Below, one piece after another: positions 1 to 11,934 of a stretch of DNA of 64,000 nt. Source of the DNA: Bettongia penicillata ogilbyi (lineage: Eukaryota; Chordata; Mammalia; Diprotodontia; Potoroidae); assembly GCA_023548195.1 (NCBI GenBank), contig JAJHZJ010000061.1:8163378-8227377 (forward strand), read 5' to 3'. Every line of letters begins with the position of its first letter. Positions within the stretch are counted from its first letter, which is position 1. The notes beneath the pieces were generated by a model. It saw nothing but the letters and a program-made list of their open reading frames with translations, did no database searches and was not told where the DNA came from. A program made the translations under genes and the position numbers.

Positions 1-245
1 ATGAATAAGCATTTATATAGTGCCTACTGTATGCTAGTGCAAAGCGCTTTGACAAATATTATCTCATTTGATCCTCACAACCTACCATGAGAGGTAGGTA
101 CTGCTATTATCCTCGTTTTGTCAGTTGAGGAAACTGAGGCAAACAGAGCTGAGTAACTTGCCTAGGGTCACCACAGTAAGTGTCTGAGGAAGGATTTGAA
201 CTTAGATCTTCTTGACTTCTTATCCCAATTTGATACCAAGATCTG
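1..245 (-). repeat. MIR-type SINE, antisense
   Basis: The plus strand reads the reverse of a MIR core: TCATTTGATCCTCACAACC, then GAGGAAACTGAGGCAAACAG, CTTGCCTAGGGTCAC and GGATTTGAACTTAGATC. The copy starts at the window edge. Confidence 0.85.
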
Positions 246-309
246 TTGATTCCACCTTCATAATATCTTTCCTATATACCTCCTTCTCTCCCTTGATGTG
301 ATCTCTCCT

Positions 310-545
310 TTGTTCAGGCACTCCTCACCTCATGTGTGCCCAAAGGCCAAGGTCCCCCACTGTATCCTGGGCCATCTCCAGTCATCCTGATGTGTATCTG
401 GCCACTGGACTCAAATGGGTCTGGAGGAGAAAGTGAGGCTGGTAACTTTGCACAGCCCTCCCTCACTTAAATCCAGTTCATTTACATGTCCTGGCATCTC
501 CTCCATGATGTCATTGTGGTCCTCAAGAATGAAGGACCTCATCAT
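310..545 (+). repeat. Interspersed element 'XY', copy 1 (3' part)
   Basis: This shares an ordered series of matches with 2725-3185: CCAAGGTC, TGGCCACTGGACT, GAGAAAGTGAGGCTGG and CACTTAAATCCAGTT. It ends near GAATGAAGGA. The reverse complement of 44367-44880 is a third copy. I cannot name the family; the 3' end resembles marsupial RTE-associated retroposons as I remember them. Confidence 0.65.
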
Positions 546-1190
546 TTTTAGGAAGTCATTCTCCCATTTTGATCCTTTACTAGCTCTTCTCCATGACAGT
601 GGCAAACACCCTTGGTGTCTCCAATTTTATGACTCACTGGATCACCAAGCATCATACACTCATCAAACTTGGTTATGTCTTCTTTCTTATCTTTTAAGGA
701 ATCTGGGATGATTTTGACAAACGCTTGTGAAACATCTTATTGGAGGCATACTCTACTTCATTAAAGGTTTAATATAATCAACAAATACACGCACAGTGAA
801 ATCTTGTATTCCCCGAATCGTTCAGTCAGTTGTGTGATGGTATAAGATGTTGATTTTCTTATGTATCTCTTTCTATAGGCTGCCTGTTCCCTTCCATTAC
901 CTTCATCAAGCATGTCCTTTCTATGTAAATCATTCTCGTAAGATTGCTATATAAACAGTAAATAAGAATATGAGTAAGTAGTCATTGACATACACTTGGA
1001 CAGTTTTTGTTGGGTTTTTTTTTGGGGGGGGGGGGCAGTAATAAGGCCCAAGATTGTTTCAGTGTTTTTGCTGCCTTCCCTTCCTTCAGATGAATTGAGA
1101 ATCACTCCATCCATGTCCTCCAAATTCTGTCACTTGCCTTGCGGCGACCTCCTCTGGGGTACACACGGTCTACTCTAGCTGCTTTTCCCT
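546..1190. other. No gene or recognised repeat
   Basis: AT-rich intergenic sequence. The only notable item is a T-run followed by a 12-base G-run (1010-1035). Confidence 0.5.
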
Positions 1191-2335
1191 ACTTATGCTT
1201 TCTTCAAATTCCATTTCCTTCCGCTTCCTCTATTTCCAATTCCCCTTCCCCACTTCCTTCTGTCCAAGACTGTGCTGTTACAGTTCAAATGTGGCAGCTC
1301 CAGTACCTTACTTGATGTCAAAAAGATCGTGTTGTTCAAATGTCTTTGCAGGTTTTTCTTCTCTTCTTTCATCTGTTATGTCCTTTTCCATTTTCATCCT
1401 TAAATGCCTTTGAGATGATTTTTCTCTTGTTTGGGTATCTTGCCAAGCTTTCTTTAAAACTGTTTTTTTTCCTTTTTCCCTTCCTGTTTGTTGTTTTGTG
1501 AAATAGAACTTTCCATAATTTTCTACCATCCTTCTCCGTAGGGTGTTTTTATAGTAAGTTTTATTAATGCCTTTGCTTTTAATACCCATCAGTCTGCATT
1601 TCTGCATACTCCATCCCCATCCTATAAGGCTTTTTAAAATAAGTTTATATTCCAAGCCAGTTTTACTCTTGGCTACCATATCTCTCTCCATGCAAAGAAA
1701 GTCAAGTGTTTGCTGACTAAGGCAATTTTTAAGCTCTTTTTTTATATGTGTCTTGCTTAGAATAATTGATTGTTTAACTCCTGCATATAATTTTTATAAC
1801 CACCACCAATGTCTTTTCCTCCATCTATTCCCCATTTGTGACATTAATAAACTTATTTTAAATGAGTAATGAGAGGTTCATTAACAGTAAAACTAACCAC
1901 TTGGTAAGGAATCCTTTGGCCATGAAACAAAAGAAGGGAAACAACAGACAAAAAAAAATGGAAAAGCTCTTCTAGAGAGTTCTTAAACAAATTGATTTCT
2001 CCAGCAATGACAGTGGAAATGCCACATTTGGATTCTAACATCAAGAAATAGCTCTAAAGAAAAATAAAGTTGAGGAAAATGACTTAATTAGATCAGGAAT
2101 GGTGGAGAGGATGTCTATGACTTGGAGGTGATGAAATTTTGAAGGCACTAAGGGATTCATTCTGAAAATATGCTGAAAACAGAAAGCATTCTATACACTT
2201 GGATGCAATCATGGACCTTATAATTATGGAAAAAGCTGATTAAGAAAATGTTGACAAGCACTATATATGCCAACTTTTCAGGCTCTACAAAAAACCTTTC
2301 TTAGAAAAATCTACACACCTATGAACTATACATAT
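1191..2335. other. No recognised repeat; pyrimidine-rich part with chance-like minus ORF
   Basis: The segment 1190-1690 is pyrimidine-rich on the plus strand, and its purine-rich complement gives an open lysine-rich frame (1691-1308, minus, 127 codons). I recognise no protein in it. The rest is AT-rich and shows nothing clear. Confidence 0.4.
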
Positions 2336-2337
2336 GA

Positions 2338-2635
2338 AGGGCAAAGCTAGGTGGTGCAGTGGATAGAGTGCCAGGCCCCTGATGACGGGAAGGACCCTTC
2401 TTTGTGAGTCATTCACAACTCTGGCCTGAGACACTTACTAGTCATGTGACCCCTAGACAAGTCACTTTAGCCCTGTTTGCCCCTCCATTTTCCCTTCCTT
2501 CCTTCCTCATCTATAAGGTGAGCTACAGAAGGAAAACGGCAAAAACATTCTAGTATCTTTGTCCCAAAAAAAAAATAAAAAACCCCAAATGGTATCCCAA
2601 AGAGTAAGACAAAATTTGACAACAACATAAAGTAC
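2338..2635 (+). repeat. Marsupial tRNA-derived SINE
   Basis: It begins GCTAGGTGGTGCAGTGGATA and continues GAGACACTTACTAGTCATGT, then the 3' half with AACCCCAAATGG and a tail near GACAACAACATAAAG. Short pyrimidine and A-run expansions interrupt it. Confidence 0.88.
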
Positions 2636-2689
2636 ATCTTTGATGAAAATATGAGAAAGGAGGGGGTGTATGGGGTTTTCAGGGAGACC

Positions 2690-3185
2690 TAGCACCTCTG
2701 AAGAGAGAGCTTGTTAAGAGTTTTTAGGGCTGCCCATCTGTCTTTGGTATCCATCTCTCAACCAATTCTCACTTGTGACTCCAAGAAACTGTAGTGTGCA
2801 CAGCCATCTCAGCAGATGGCTAAACCAGGTTGAGGACGACCAACAGGCCTGAAACCCATTAGTGAGTTAGGGTGATGTCTATCTACCCTAAGCATGTGAA
2901 GACTGTCCCCAGTGGAGAACAACTTGTTTTAGTAACCATGAAAACAGCTGAAGTAGGGAGTGCTATAAAGTGCTCAAGGCGTTTTGGTCAAACACCAAAG
3001 ATGCCAAGGTCCATTCCACCACAATCCCAGGATATTGCCAGTTATCATGACTTTTGACCTCGCCACTGGACTTTAATGACTTTGGAAGAGAGAGTGAGGC
3101 TGGAACTTTTGTATGACTCTGTCTTACTTAAATCCAGTTTGCAACACATTTATTGATCCATTTCAAAAACAAAGGATGAACAATG
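2690..3185 (+). repeat. Interspersed element 'XY', copy 2
   Basis: It is collinear with the reverse complement of 44367-44880: AATTCTCACTTGTGACTCC, GGCTAAACCAGGTTGAG, AGCATGTGAAGACT, AAGATGCCAAGGTC and GAGTGAGGCTGGAACTTT. No coding capacity is seen. Confidence 0.7.
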
Positions 3186-3344
3186 AGAAGAGAACAGCTA
3201 GGTTTTTCCAAAAGATACATAACAGGTCACATCATTCCATTCACACAACTGATTGAAAGATGTAGAGTACGCAAGATCCTGCTGGCTAAATTCCCATTGA
3301 TTATAAGAAAGTATTGCCTTCAGTTAAGCAAAATGCTACCATAA

Positions 3345-3606
3345 CTATTGTTATTCAGTTGTTTCAGTCATGTCCAACTCTTTGTGCCCCTCTTTGAGGT
3401 TTTCGTGGAAAAGATATTAGAGTAGTATGCCATTTCCTTCTCCAGCTCATTTCATAGATGAAGAGCTGAGGCAAAAAGGATTAAGTGACTTGTCCAAGGG
3501 CATAGCTAGTAAGTGTCTGAGTCTGGATTTGAACTCAGGAAAATGAGTCCTTCCTGAATTTAGGCCTGGCACTCTACCCATTGTGCCAATCTTGCTGCCC
3601 CCCCCA
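3345..3606 (-). repeat. Marsupial tRNA-derived SINE, antisense
   Basis: The plus strand runs from the SINE 3' half (TTGTTTCAGTCATGTCCAAC, then CCATTTCCTTCTCCAGCTCA) to its tRNA-like 5' end (GGCACTCTACCCATTGTGCC and CTGCCCC). The copy is essentially full length. Confidence 0.9.
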
Positions 3607-4225
3607 ATAACTGGGAAGTCCTCCAACAGGGAGTCTCCTTTGAATATGATAAAATGATACTAACCTTTAAAAGATGTAAGAATCAAAATAACTTTGATAA
3701 TTAGTAACATCAAGTCAATGTTCAGTTTTTAGGGGTTGATCCACTAGTAAATATATCGTAGGACAAATACTATACAGGGACAACAAAAAAGTTATTCAGG
3801 GGTAAATAGGAGACAGAGTGGGCTGCATTGTCTTTGGAAAATTATGCTCTTAATGACTTTTTAATCCACCTCAAGACTCTCCCTGAAGCAAAAGTCCATC
3901 TTTTCGGACATTGTTATTTCTTGTAGTGTTATTTTTCAGTACTCAAGGAGTTAGAGTGACAGGAGGTCACCCAAAGGACATTGGGAGCATGGTGGCTGAG
4001 TCACTGTCATGTATTCCAGCAAGAATTTAACAAGAAAAGTGGATAAAGCAGTGATTTCAAAACTCAAGAGACCACTCAATCATACATACAGATCTCTGCT
4101 GGCCCCATATTAACTTAGAAAACTACTACATGTTAACATTATCTATGTTCTATTATATTTTTATCTATTCTGTTAAATATTACCTGATTATACTTGGGAG
4201 TATATGCTAGCTACAAGTTTGATAC
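3607..4225. other. No gene or recognised repeat
   Basis: AT-rich intergenic DNA in which I recognise nothing. Confidence 0.45.
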
Positions 4226-4229
4226 CTCT

Positions 4230-4440
4230 AATGCAAAGAACAATGGGTTTGGATTGGAAGACCTAGAGTCAAGCCTCAGTTTCCCCCTTTAACTAACTGC
4301 ATGACCATGAATTGACAGATTGACATAAAAAATTAATTTTTCTAATCTTTAGTTTCATCCTCCATAATTCACGTATAATAATTCTTACTCTACCTACTTG
4401 GCCTGATATCTCTTTTGTCAGGACAGTGCCCTTGTGAACT
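4230..4440 (+). repeat. Degraded MIR-type SINE
   Basis: Weak matches follow MIR order: an AATGGGTTTGGATTGGAAGA-like 5' half, CCTCAGTTTCC, then a MIR-like 3' half with ATAATAATTCTTACTCTACC. Confidence 0.5.
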
Positions 4441-4549
4441 GGAACATGTAATTTTAAGTATGATTTAATATTATTTTAGGGAAACTGATCTATAACTATA
4501 TATGTGTCAAGTAGACTGAGAGCAAGAACCAGAGTTATCAAAAGAAATT

Positions 4550-5395
4550 CAAGTTCTCACACAATCTAAGAAGACTCCAAATCACCAATAAACAAGAGAA
4601 ATGAATATTAGAACAACTTTGAGGTTTCACTTCATACCCATCAGGTTGGCAAAAATGACAAATAACAAAAATGACTATGTGTTTGAGAGGCTAAGGGATG
4701 ATAGATGCACTAATACATTGTTAGTAGAACTGCTATGGTCCAACTGTTCTGGGAAACAATCTGGGAATTATACCTTTAAAAGTCCTCGTGTTATACATAT
4801 CAATTGATCAGGCAGTGCCACCCCTCTAGGAATATACTACAAGGAAGTCAAAGACAGAGGGAGAAAGGACTCGTATATACAAAAATATTTATAGTAGCAC
4901 TTTTTTTAGCAGCAAAGTACTGGAAGGAAAATGAGTGTCCATCGATTGAGAAATGACTAAACTAATTGTGAGATATAAATATAATGGAATATTTTGGGGT
5001 CATAAGAAATGACCAATATAAGAAACTCAAAGAAGACTTTATGAACTAATGCAAAGCAAGATAAAGGAGAACAAAGTCATGATAACCAGAAAACACAAAG
5101 GAAAACAACTCTGTACAAACAGAATTCTAGTCAGCGCAGTAACCAGCTGGGGCTTCAGAAGAGAGATGGTGAAACATTTCTCCCTCCTCTAAAAAGAGAA
5201 GCAGTGAGTCTTAGGTATGAAATGTCACCCATTTTCAGACAGAGCCAATGTGTTGATTTATTTTGACTGTACTTTTTTGTTATAAAGGAGGGAGAACTCT
5301 GTGGCAGCAGGAGAGAGGGGAGTCAATTAAAAATGACAGCAATATAAAAAAAGGAAAGAGCATCAATAAAATATTTTTAAAGGAACGAATAAATA
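4550..5395 (+). mobile_element. L1 fragment: ORF2 C-terminus and 3' UTR
   Basis: A plus-strand frame from 4601 reads FHFIPIRLAKMT, matching the conserved L1 ORF2 C-terminal motif TPIRLAKM. Further on, ENECPSIEK and NIMEYFGVIRND fit the terminal L1 ORF2 region. Stops and frameshifts are frequent. An A-rich 3' UTR follows to about 5395. The element is dead and 5'-truncated. Confidence 0.85.
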
Positions 5396-5399
5396 AAAG

Positions 5400-7560
5400 A
5401 ACAGAGCCTGTTAGAATAGTTAACTAACCAGTGCAAGACATCAAAAACAGGAACTCTTCACGACAAATGGGAATGTAGAAGCGGATGACTACATAATACA
5501 GGGGATGTCATTGTGACTCTCTGGACCAGTCATGACAAGGCAAGCAGGCATGCAGGTGGGTATGGATACCTTGGGAGCTACTGAGCCGCACCCTCTGAGA
5601 GCGTCTGGATTTGTCTGTGTGACTGGCAGTACCCTAGGCATATTCTAAAAGACTGGAGACTGGACCCAGAGCTATAACTAAGACAGAGTGACCAATACTT
5701 TGCCTCAGAGGGCTGGATTTAGATGAAACAACTCATAGGGCACTAACAGCTCTTGAAGTCCTCCCCTAACACAGGAACCATAGAGCTTAGTACCTAAATA
5801 GCAAGATTAATTAATTAAAACAGGAAACTACCAGATGGTGGGCTGCAATGAGATCCTCCCCTTTGCCTTTTTATTTCTCTCTTCCTTCCCTTTTTCCTGT
5901 CCCCTCTCAACTGCGGTCATGCTATGTGCCAACTTTCCCTGATCGTGATGTGTGGCATTTGCCCCAGTGTAGAAATTCCTAATCCTAAATCTGACTGGAC
6001 CAAAAATGCTTTGATCTCCATCAAAGCTGATTTCTCCTGATCAGGAGAACTAAGTCTAGGGCTAAGATACACTAAGATATATTTAACTGATGCAGTTCCC
6101 ACCACCAGCACGTTCCCAAAGTGGGTACAAGATATTACCAGATTACAGGGGTTTTGAGGATACGAGGGCACCAGTTGTCATCACTGGAAGCATCCATCCC
6201 TTCTCTTCTCTTTCTTCTCACTCCAGTCTTTACAAATACAGCCCAATTTCTTCTTGGGCACAAAAGTGCATGGCACAGAAAGGCATGAGTCAACCCTCCT
6301 CCTATATGTGGCAACTGCACTTACTGGGTATGAGCCAACAGTAGAAGAGAGAGATAAAACCAGAGAAGGTCTGTTGTTGGAGGGAAACATCACTACTCCA
6401 AACAGTTTGTACCTTCTGGTTAATTGTATTTCATGCTCACTCACCCCCCACCCCACCTCCCCGCCAGCCTCCAGGCTTCTCATGGCACATTCTGATCCCC
6501 TGTAACTGGGATAATTGAAGCACAAGGGAGACTCCCCAAATCTGAGCAGTTTTGGGACGTAGGCTGACCAGGGCTGGACTTTTTCAGGTACTTCAAGTCC
6601 CATTCTCAAGACTTACCCATCTAAGTGGCCAAGCAGCAGGGGGGCCTCCCATCTACTTCATCTGGCTATTCTCCTTGCATTGTGGAAAGTATTCTAAGTA
6701 TGGAATATGAGCGTTCTATAAATAGTGATGAGAATTTGAATTAAAAAATGCCTTTGGCTTTGAGTCCCCTGGATCTAAAAAGGCAAATTCACCCAAACCA
6801 AGGACTGCTTATTAAAAGTAAAACATATGGTCCCATTCACAATAGAATTTACATAATGACAGCACAGGGGTCTCTTCTGTTTCTAACCTCTAGAACAAGC
6901 CTTCTCTGTGTTTGTTCAATACTCTTAAAACAAACATCATTCATGAGTAGTTACTATCACTATCAAGAAGCCAGGGCTGCTGTGAACAGTTCATTGTCAG
7001 GACAGAATACCTCGGTTGGGCTGTAAAATAGTAGTCATTTGAGACGTGCAAACCTGATTTTCTAGTTCTCTTGCTATTCCCAGCAATCTTGGAAGAAAAA
7101 TCTAGAAGTGAAGGCAGCTTAGTCTCACCCTTTTTCCTCACACTGAAATAATTATAGGGCATTTTTTATACATTGTAAGAAAGGCCTATAGGAGAGGAGC
7201 AGGGGCAAGGTGGCAAACCAACTTCCAATGACCTTTCACTTCATGGACTGGAAATTGGCACTACATTTAAAGACTACGTCCAATGCCATGACCTTAGTGG
7301 AATTGCAATGCCCCTGTGTTTACAGCATCTCTTAAAATCACAATCACATCATAATTCCGTGCTGAAACTTCAACACACCATCATCACATTTTGCAAAATG
7401 GTTCACAGCCCAGGGAAGATAGTTTGTGCACAGGCTAACCCAAGACATGAAAGTCAATAAAACTGAAATATGCATCAATAATAAGGATGGGGCTCTAAGT
7501 TTGTTGATGGATGAAATCTTTCCGTGTGACTTTTCTGCTACTTTAAAATTTTAAAATTAA
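5400..7560. other. Long repeat-poor intergenic stretch
   Basis: About 2.1 kb with no SINE, LINE or exon that I recognise. Open frames on both strands around 6090-6609 overlap and resemble no known protein. It could hold distal regulatory sequence, but nothing in it shows that directly. Confidence 0.45.
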
Positions 7561-7564
7561 AAAA

Positions 7565-7755
7565 AAACAAGGAAGTAGCATGGTAAAGAGAATCAGCGGG
7601 CCTAAATTCAAATCTCACTCCTGCTTATTTGTCAAATCTGGGACAAATCACTCAACCTTACTTAGCCCCAGTTTCTTTGTCTATAAAATGAGTGGAGTTG
7701 GGCTAGATAAGTCCTGAGGTCTCATCCCATCAAAAATTCTATGATCTTCCAATTC
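7565..7755 (+). repeat. MIR-type SINE
   Basis: It shows AAATTCAAATCTCACTCCTG, then CAGTTTCTTTGTCTATAAAA and TGGGCTAGATAAGTCC ending AAAATTCTATGATC, the usual order of a MIR-derived SINE in sense. Confidence 0.8.
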
Positions 7756-7839
7756 TCATGGGATACTTACGATAGGTTATAGAGAAATTCAATTATCAAA
7801 GCATTTGGTAGAGTTCTCAATGTCATTCAAGCAACAAAG

Positions 7840-8155
7840 TTGACAGGTTCACCAGCAGTAACCTCACTCTGCTCCTGTGGAATCTTCCCACTGGGGAGTT
7901 CGTTCCACAATCACCATTTTGGGGAAGGTTATTCCTTGTTCTCCAGACTTAAGCACCATGCCTACCCCTCTTTCTTGTTCCCCCCAACCTCCGTATTAGC
8001 TCCTTTCTTAGGTGTTGTCTTCTTCCATTGGATTGTAAGACCCTGAGGGCAGGATCTATCTTTCTTTTTTGATTGTATTTGTATCCCCAGAACTTAGTAC
8101 AGTCCTGACACATAGTAAGTGCTTTAAAATTGCCAGGTGACTTATTGAATAAGCA
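7840..8155 (+). mobile_element. L2/L3-type LINE 3' end
   Basis: The 3' tail block is TGGATTGTAAGACCCTGAGG, then GTATCCCCAGAACTTAGTAC and ACACATAGTAAGTGCTTTAA, a standard L2/L3 terminus in sense. The upstream part is pyrimidine-rich and diverged. Confidence 0.75.
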
Positions 8156-8254
8156 ATTCTGAATCTAATTGTGACAAACAGGAGCAAGTTGCTAACGTAG
8201 AACTGATGGAAACCTTGAAGGGGAATAACCATTCCATTTTAGAAGTACTGATGG

Positions 8255-8425
8255 AAAATCAGTCAATCAATATGCATTTATTAAGCACCTAGTATATGCC
8301 AAGCATAGTGCTAGACTCTAGAAAACATTAATACAAGGGAGGATGCAATAACTACTCTCAAGGGGTTTATACATTCTACAAAATCAACAATACATAAGTT
8401 GGTATATTCAGAGGAAAATAAGAAG
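8255..8425 (-). mobile_element. L3-type LINE 3' tail, antisense
   Basis: AATCAATATGCATTTATTAA, CCTAGTATATGCCAAGCATA and CTCTCAAGGGGTTTATACAT are the reverse complement of an L3 tail. Confidence 0.8.
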
Positions 8426-8639
8426 AAAATGCAAAGAAATACAAGGTTGCTTGGGAAGGACACTAGGAATTGTGAGAATCAAGAAGACCCTAATCAATTA
8501 TTTGCTGTCTGTACTCCTTCTGCTACTTAAGGCTTCCTTGTCTTCATTTCATCCTGTCTCTTCTCTCTTCTTTTCTATTTTATTTCTAATTCTTTCCCCT
8601 TTCACTTTTCCCAGCCTTAATGGCTCAAAGGCTGTTTAG

Positions 8640-8790
8640 TTTTTTTGGTTGTGTTTCTTTCCAGTTGTTTTAGTCCTATCAGACTCTTCATGATCCCATT
8701 TGGAGTTTTCTAGGCAAAGATACTGGAATGATTTGCCATTTCCTTCTCCAGCTTATTTTACAGATGAGAAACTGAGGCAAACAGGGTTGC
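8640..8790 (-). repeat. SINE 3' half, antisense, truncated
   Basis: It carries CCAGTTGTTTTAGTC, GGCAAAGATACTGGAATGAT, GCCATTTCCTTCTCCAGC and GAAACTGAGGCAAACAGGGT, then stops before the tRNA-like half. Confidence 0.85.
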
Positions 8791-8794
8791 CCTG

Positions 8795-9400
8795 TGGTTC
8801 AGGTATTATCCATGAGGACCCTGTTTCCTAATAACCCATTTCATTCAAATGGAGAACCTAGCCACCTAATCATAAATTTTTTTCCTATGCAGTGTTTTCT
8901 CTTGTTGAAGATCCACAACCTCATTTTCATGTCAGAAATTATAATAAGCACGCAGCCTCACAAAAGTCAGTCTAATCAATGGAAACACCTCTTGTATGTC
9001 ACCAGGGCCAGTACGCTAATAAGTTTAAACATAATTAGAAGGGAGAAAAATGTGCCAGCCATCGGAAACCACGTCCTAGGTAAGCACACAAATTTCCCAT
9101 CAGCCTCCGTGGTGCTCTCTTAGTTGCCATGGCACTGGCATTGGAGGACCTGCCTAGAACTAAGCCGTTGTCTGCCAGATGCCTGAGCCTTTGCCTTTCT
9201 GTTGATTGGCTGAGCAAATGTTTATTAGTTTCAATTTCAAGGAGATTTATGTCTCATTGTGTTCATTCAGTGATTTCTACTCTTCTATTTATAGCATTTT
9301 CAGCTTTGGAGGCAGCCTCTTCAACTGCAAATACTCATTTCCATGTAAACCAAACAGAAAAAAAAAATCATATAGATTGAAAATTAAAGAGAAATAGGGT
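8795..9400. other. Repeat-free intergenic island
   Basis: No recognised repeat. Composition is more balanced than in the flanks, and both strands carry short overlapping open frames with no recognised protein. This is a candidate conserved non-coding block, by inference only. Confidence 0.4.
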
Positions 9401-9404
9401 GTTT

Positions 9405-9650
9405 ATGTTTTGCAGTGCAAAGAACACTTGGACTTCAGAGTCCAAAGATGGGTTTAAGTACCCACTCTGCTGCTTACTGGTCCTTGGGCAAGTTGCCTAT
9501 TCTGTTTCCACTGCAGTTTTCTCATCTGTAAAATGGGGATGGTAATTCTTACCCCATTTCCCTCGCGAGATTGGCAGGATCAAATGAGGACCATTAAAGC
9601 ACAAAACACTCCAGGAAGGTGAGCTCGGTCATTGTTACTGATTATTTTGA
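9405..9650 (+). repeat. MIR SINE
   Basis: It shows GGACTTCAGAGTCCAAAGAT, TGCTGCTTACTGGTCCTTGG, TTTTCTCATCTGTAAAATGG and a MIR 3' half to about 9650. A further tail-like piece (GGCCCATAGTAGGTACTGTA) lies at 9735-9780. Confidence 0.85.
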
Positions 9651-9784
9651 GGTCTAATTCAGAGTACTTTTACACTGGTCCTATAACCATGTGCTAATGT
9701 GCAAAAAAAAAAAAATACTTTAAAATATTGATAGAGGCCCATAGTAGGTACTGTATAAATGCTAGATATAATTATTATTACATT

Positions 9785-10512
9785 TGCTTGTAACTGTTCT
9801 TAGAACCTGAATCATCCCTAATCCTTCTTGTGAGAGCCAAAGGGAGTAAGCAGGCTGGAGGGAGAAGGGACAAGGAGTCCTCAGGACCATGGCCTTGAGT
9901 TTTTCCATCAAGGCAAGGAGGACAACAGCCTCCAAGGGCATTCACTTCATAATGCTTACCATCTCAGCATCTAAGTGTTTAGGCAGTGAGAGCAAGGAAA
10001 AAGGAGAATAAACTTCTCTTGGGAACCAGAGTCTAGCTGGATTTTTAATTTGGAGAGCAGCTCTGCAGAACTGAACAGAAACACCTTATCTAAACATTTT
10101 GATAAGAATAAAGCCCTGAGCTAATACGCAGTGGAGTTCTTGGCTTTCTGGTGATTCCATTTATAAAACAGCTCCACAAGCTGTTTCTGTATACACATAT
10201 GCAGATAACCTTAGTCTCTAGGGTGACAGGGAAAATGATATTTTAATAACACTCCACAGCCGTGATCAGAAATACTGAAAGAAAGCCTGAAATGTTCACA
10301 TGGCAATCTTCAAACAATTAATTACTTGACTTGCTTAGGCAAGACCACTTTGCTTGTCTGCATTCGTGTTCTGAAGCCACTTCTCAACACTGGAAACAGG
10401 AAATTATACCCAAAGTGAGTGCTCAGACCTGGGCTCCTTGGTGACTACTGACGTAAGGTCAGAGAGCTGGTTATCCAGCACTGTGTGCACCTCCACCACC
10501 AGGTAAATGGTA
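9785..10512. other. Repeat-poor intergenic island with paired GATA motifs
   Basis: Unique sequence with no SINE or LINE. CTTATC (10085-10090) and GATAAG (10101-10106) form an inverted pair of GATA sites 10 bp apart. Regulatory function is possible but not shown. Confidence 0.4.
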
Positions 10513-10521
10513 CACACACAA

Positions 10522-10570
<49 letters not shown>
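10513..10570. repeat. (CA)n microsatellite
   Basis: A dinucleotide tract of about 58 bp, slightly imperfect at its left end. Confidence 0.97.
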
Positions 10571-10572
<2 letters not shown>

Positions 10573-11340
10573 ACCAAGGCATTCCTTTAGAATGACATGA
10601 ATAGAGCTAGATTGTCCCAAGGAGAATGCCAAGACCCTGAAGGAAGCTCACCATCGTGATAATCCCAAGACTATACAGTAATTACTGCCTTCCCGAGTTC
10701 ATGGAGTGCCCAGAGGGGAGTGGGGAGGGACAGGGGTTATCTTTTGCAGATTTGGGAAGTGACCTGTGTGGAGAGGTTGAATTAAAGTTATCCCTGCCAC
10801 ATCATAGGGGTTAGGTGTGGTATCCTTTGCAATCTGGAAAATCTGCATAAAATTTTTTTGCCCTGTCTTTGTAATAGGGAAGTCTGATTTTTTTCTTTTT
10901 CTTTGATAGGGTGTTTACAGTACCTTATTGTGAAATTTGGGTTAAGTATTTGGTCATTGGCTCTGTGTCATCTGCTGGCATTCTCATGGCATCCTCAAAA
11001 CTTCCAAAAAATTCCCATTTAATTTCTTAGGTCAAGCTATGTTACATCAAAATCATGTTGGGGAAAGGCATAAGGTGGAAGGAATAATTGTATTATGGTT
11101 TTTTGAGTTGACATGCCCTGCTCAAGAATTGTTTTTATTTACTCCTTCAAATCTTGGGCCAGCATAGGGAAACTGAGTTAGCAAAGAGATGGAAAGAACA
11201 TCCAATGGCCTGCCCTTCTACCAAGAGTCTGGGGTTAAAAGGAGAGACTAAGAATGGGCTGCTCCAGTGCTTCATTCAGCACCCTTAGGAAGATGAACCC
11301 CAAAAGAGGGCATAGGGTGGAGAAAAAGAAAGAGCAGCTC
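10571..11340. other. No gene or recognised repeat
   Basis: Unique intergenic sequence in which I see nothing definite. Confidence 0.4.
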
Positions 11341-11342
11341 TG

Positions 11343-11612
11343 ATTGTATGGTATAATTAGTAGAGTACTGAACTTTGAAGCAAGAAGACCTGTGTTCAAA
11401 TCCCACACCAATTACCTATCTGGTAAGAGTATTCCTTTTGTGCATGACTTGGACCAGATAGCTTCTGAGGTCCCTTCTCTCTCAAATTCTGTGATTCTGA
11501 CAGTAAGTCACTTAAACCTTCTAAGCCTCAATTTTTTTCCTCTATATAAAGAAGTTGGACTAGGTGGTCTCCGAGGGCTCTTTCAGCCCCTGATCTGTGA
11601 TTCTGGGTCTGT
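11343..11612 (+). repeat. Composite MIR-type SINE with two 3' ends
   Basis: The tRNA-like start (GTACTGAACTTTGAAGCAAG, CCTGTGTTCAAATCCCAC) is followed by a 3' end (CTTCTGAGGTCCC, then TTCTGTGATTCTG). The core then restarts at TAAGTCACTTAAACC and closes again with ATCTGTGATTCTGG. It reads as two overlapping copies or an internal duplication. Confidence 0.7.
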
Positions 11613-11934
11613 GGTGAAGGGCATGGTATGGGATTGCCTGCCTAGCAAGGTTAATGAGCTATGCTAGGCCTGGGTCACTTTAGTTAATGATTATCCTGGA
11701 AAGTTTAGGTGCCACTCAGTCTGAAACTGGGTAGATTAAGAAATCTAATTATCTGACCTTGTTGTATTATTATACTGAATTTGTATATGCTTTATTTTTT
11801 TCCCTTGTGAATAAGCCTAGGGAACTGTACTCCATGTGGATTAAGTAGAGATAGGGGTAGAAAAGAATGCAGAGGCTAGAACTGGGTACCATGGCATTGT
11901 GACAATAGCAAGAGAATGTTTAAGATGGCAAGTT

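Noticed and set aside
2338..2420. tRNA gene
   Set aside because: The tRNA-like sequence is the head of a SINE, as at many other sites here, and has no tRNA 3' end.
6181..6609. 142-codon minus frame
   Set aside because: Overlapping open frames exist on the other strand, composition is not protein-like, and no family is recognised.
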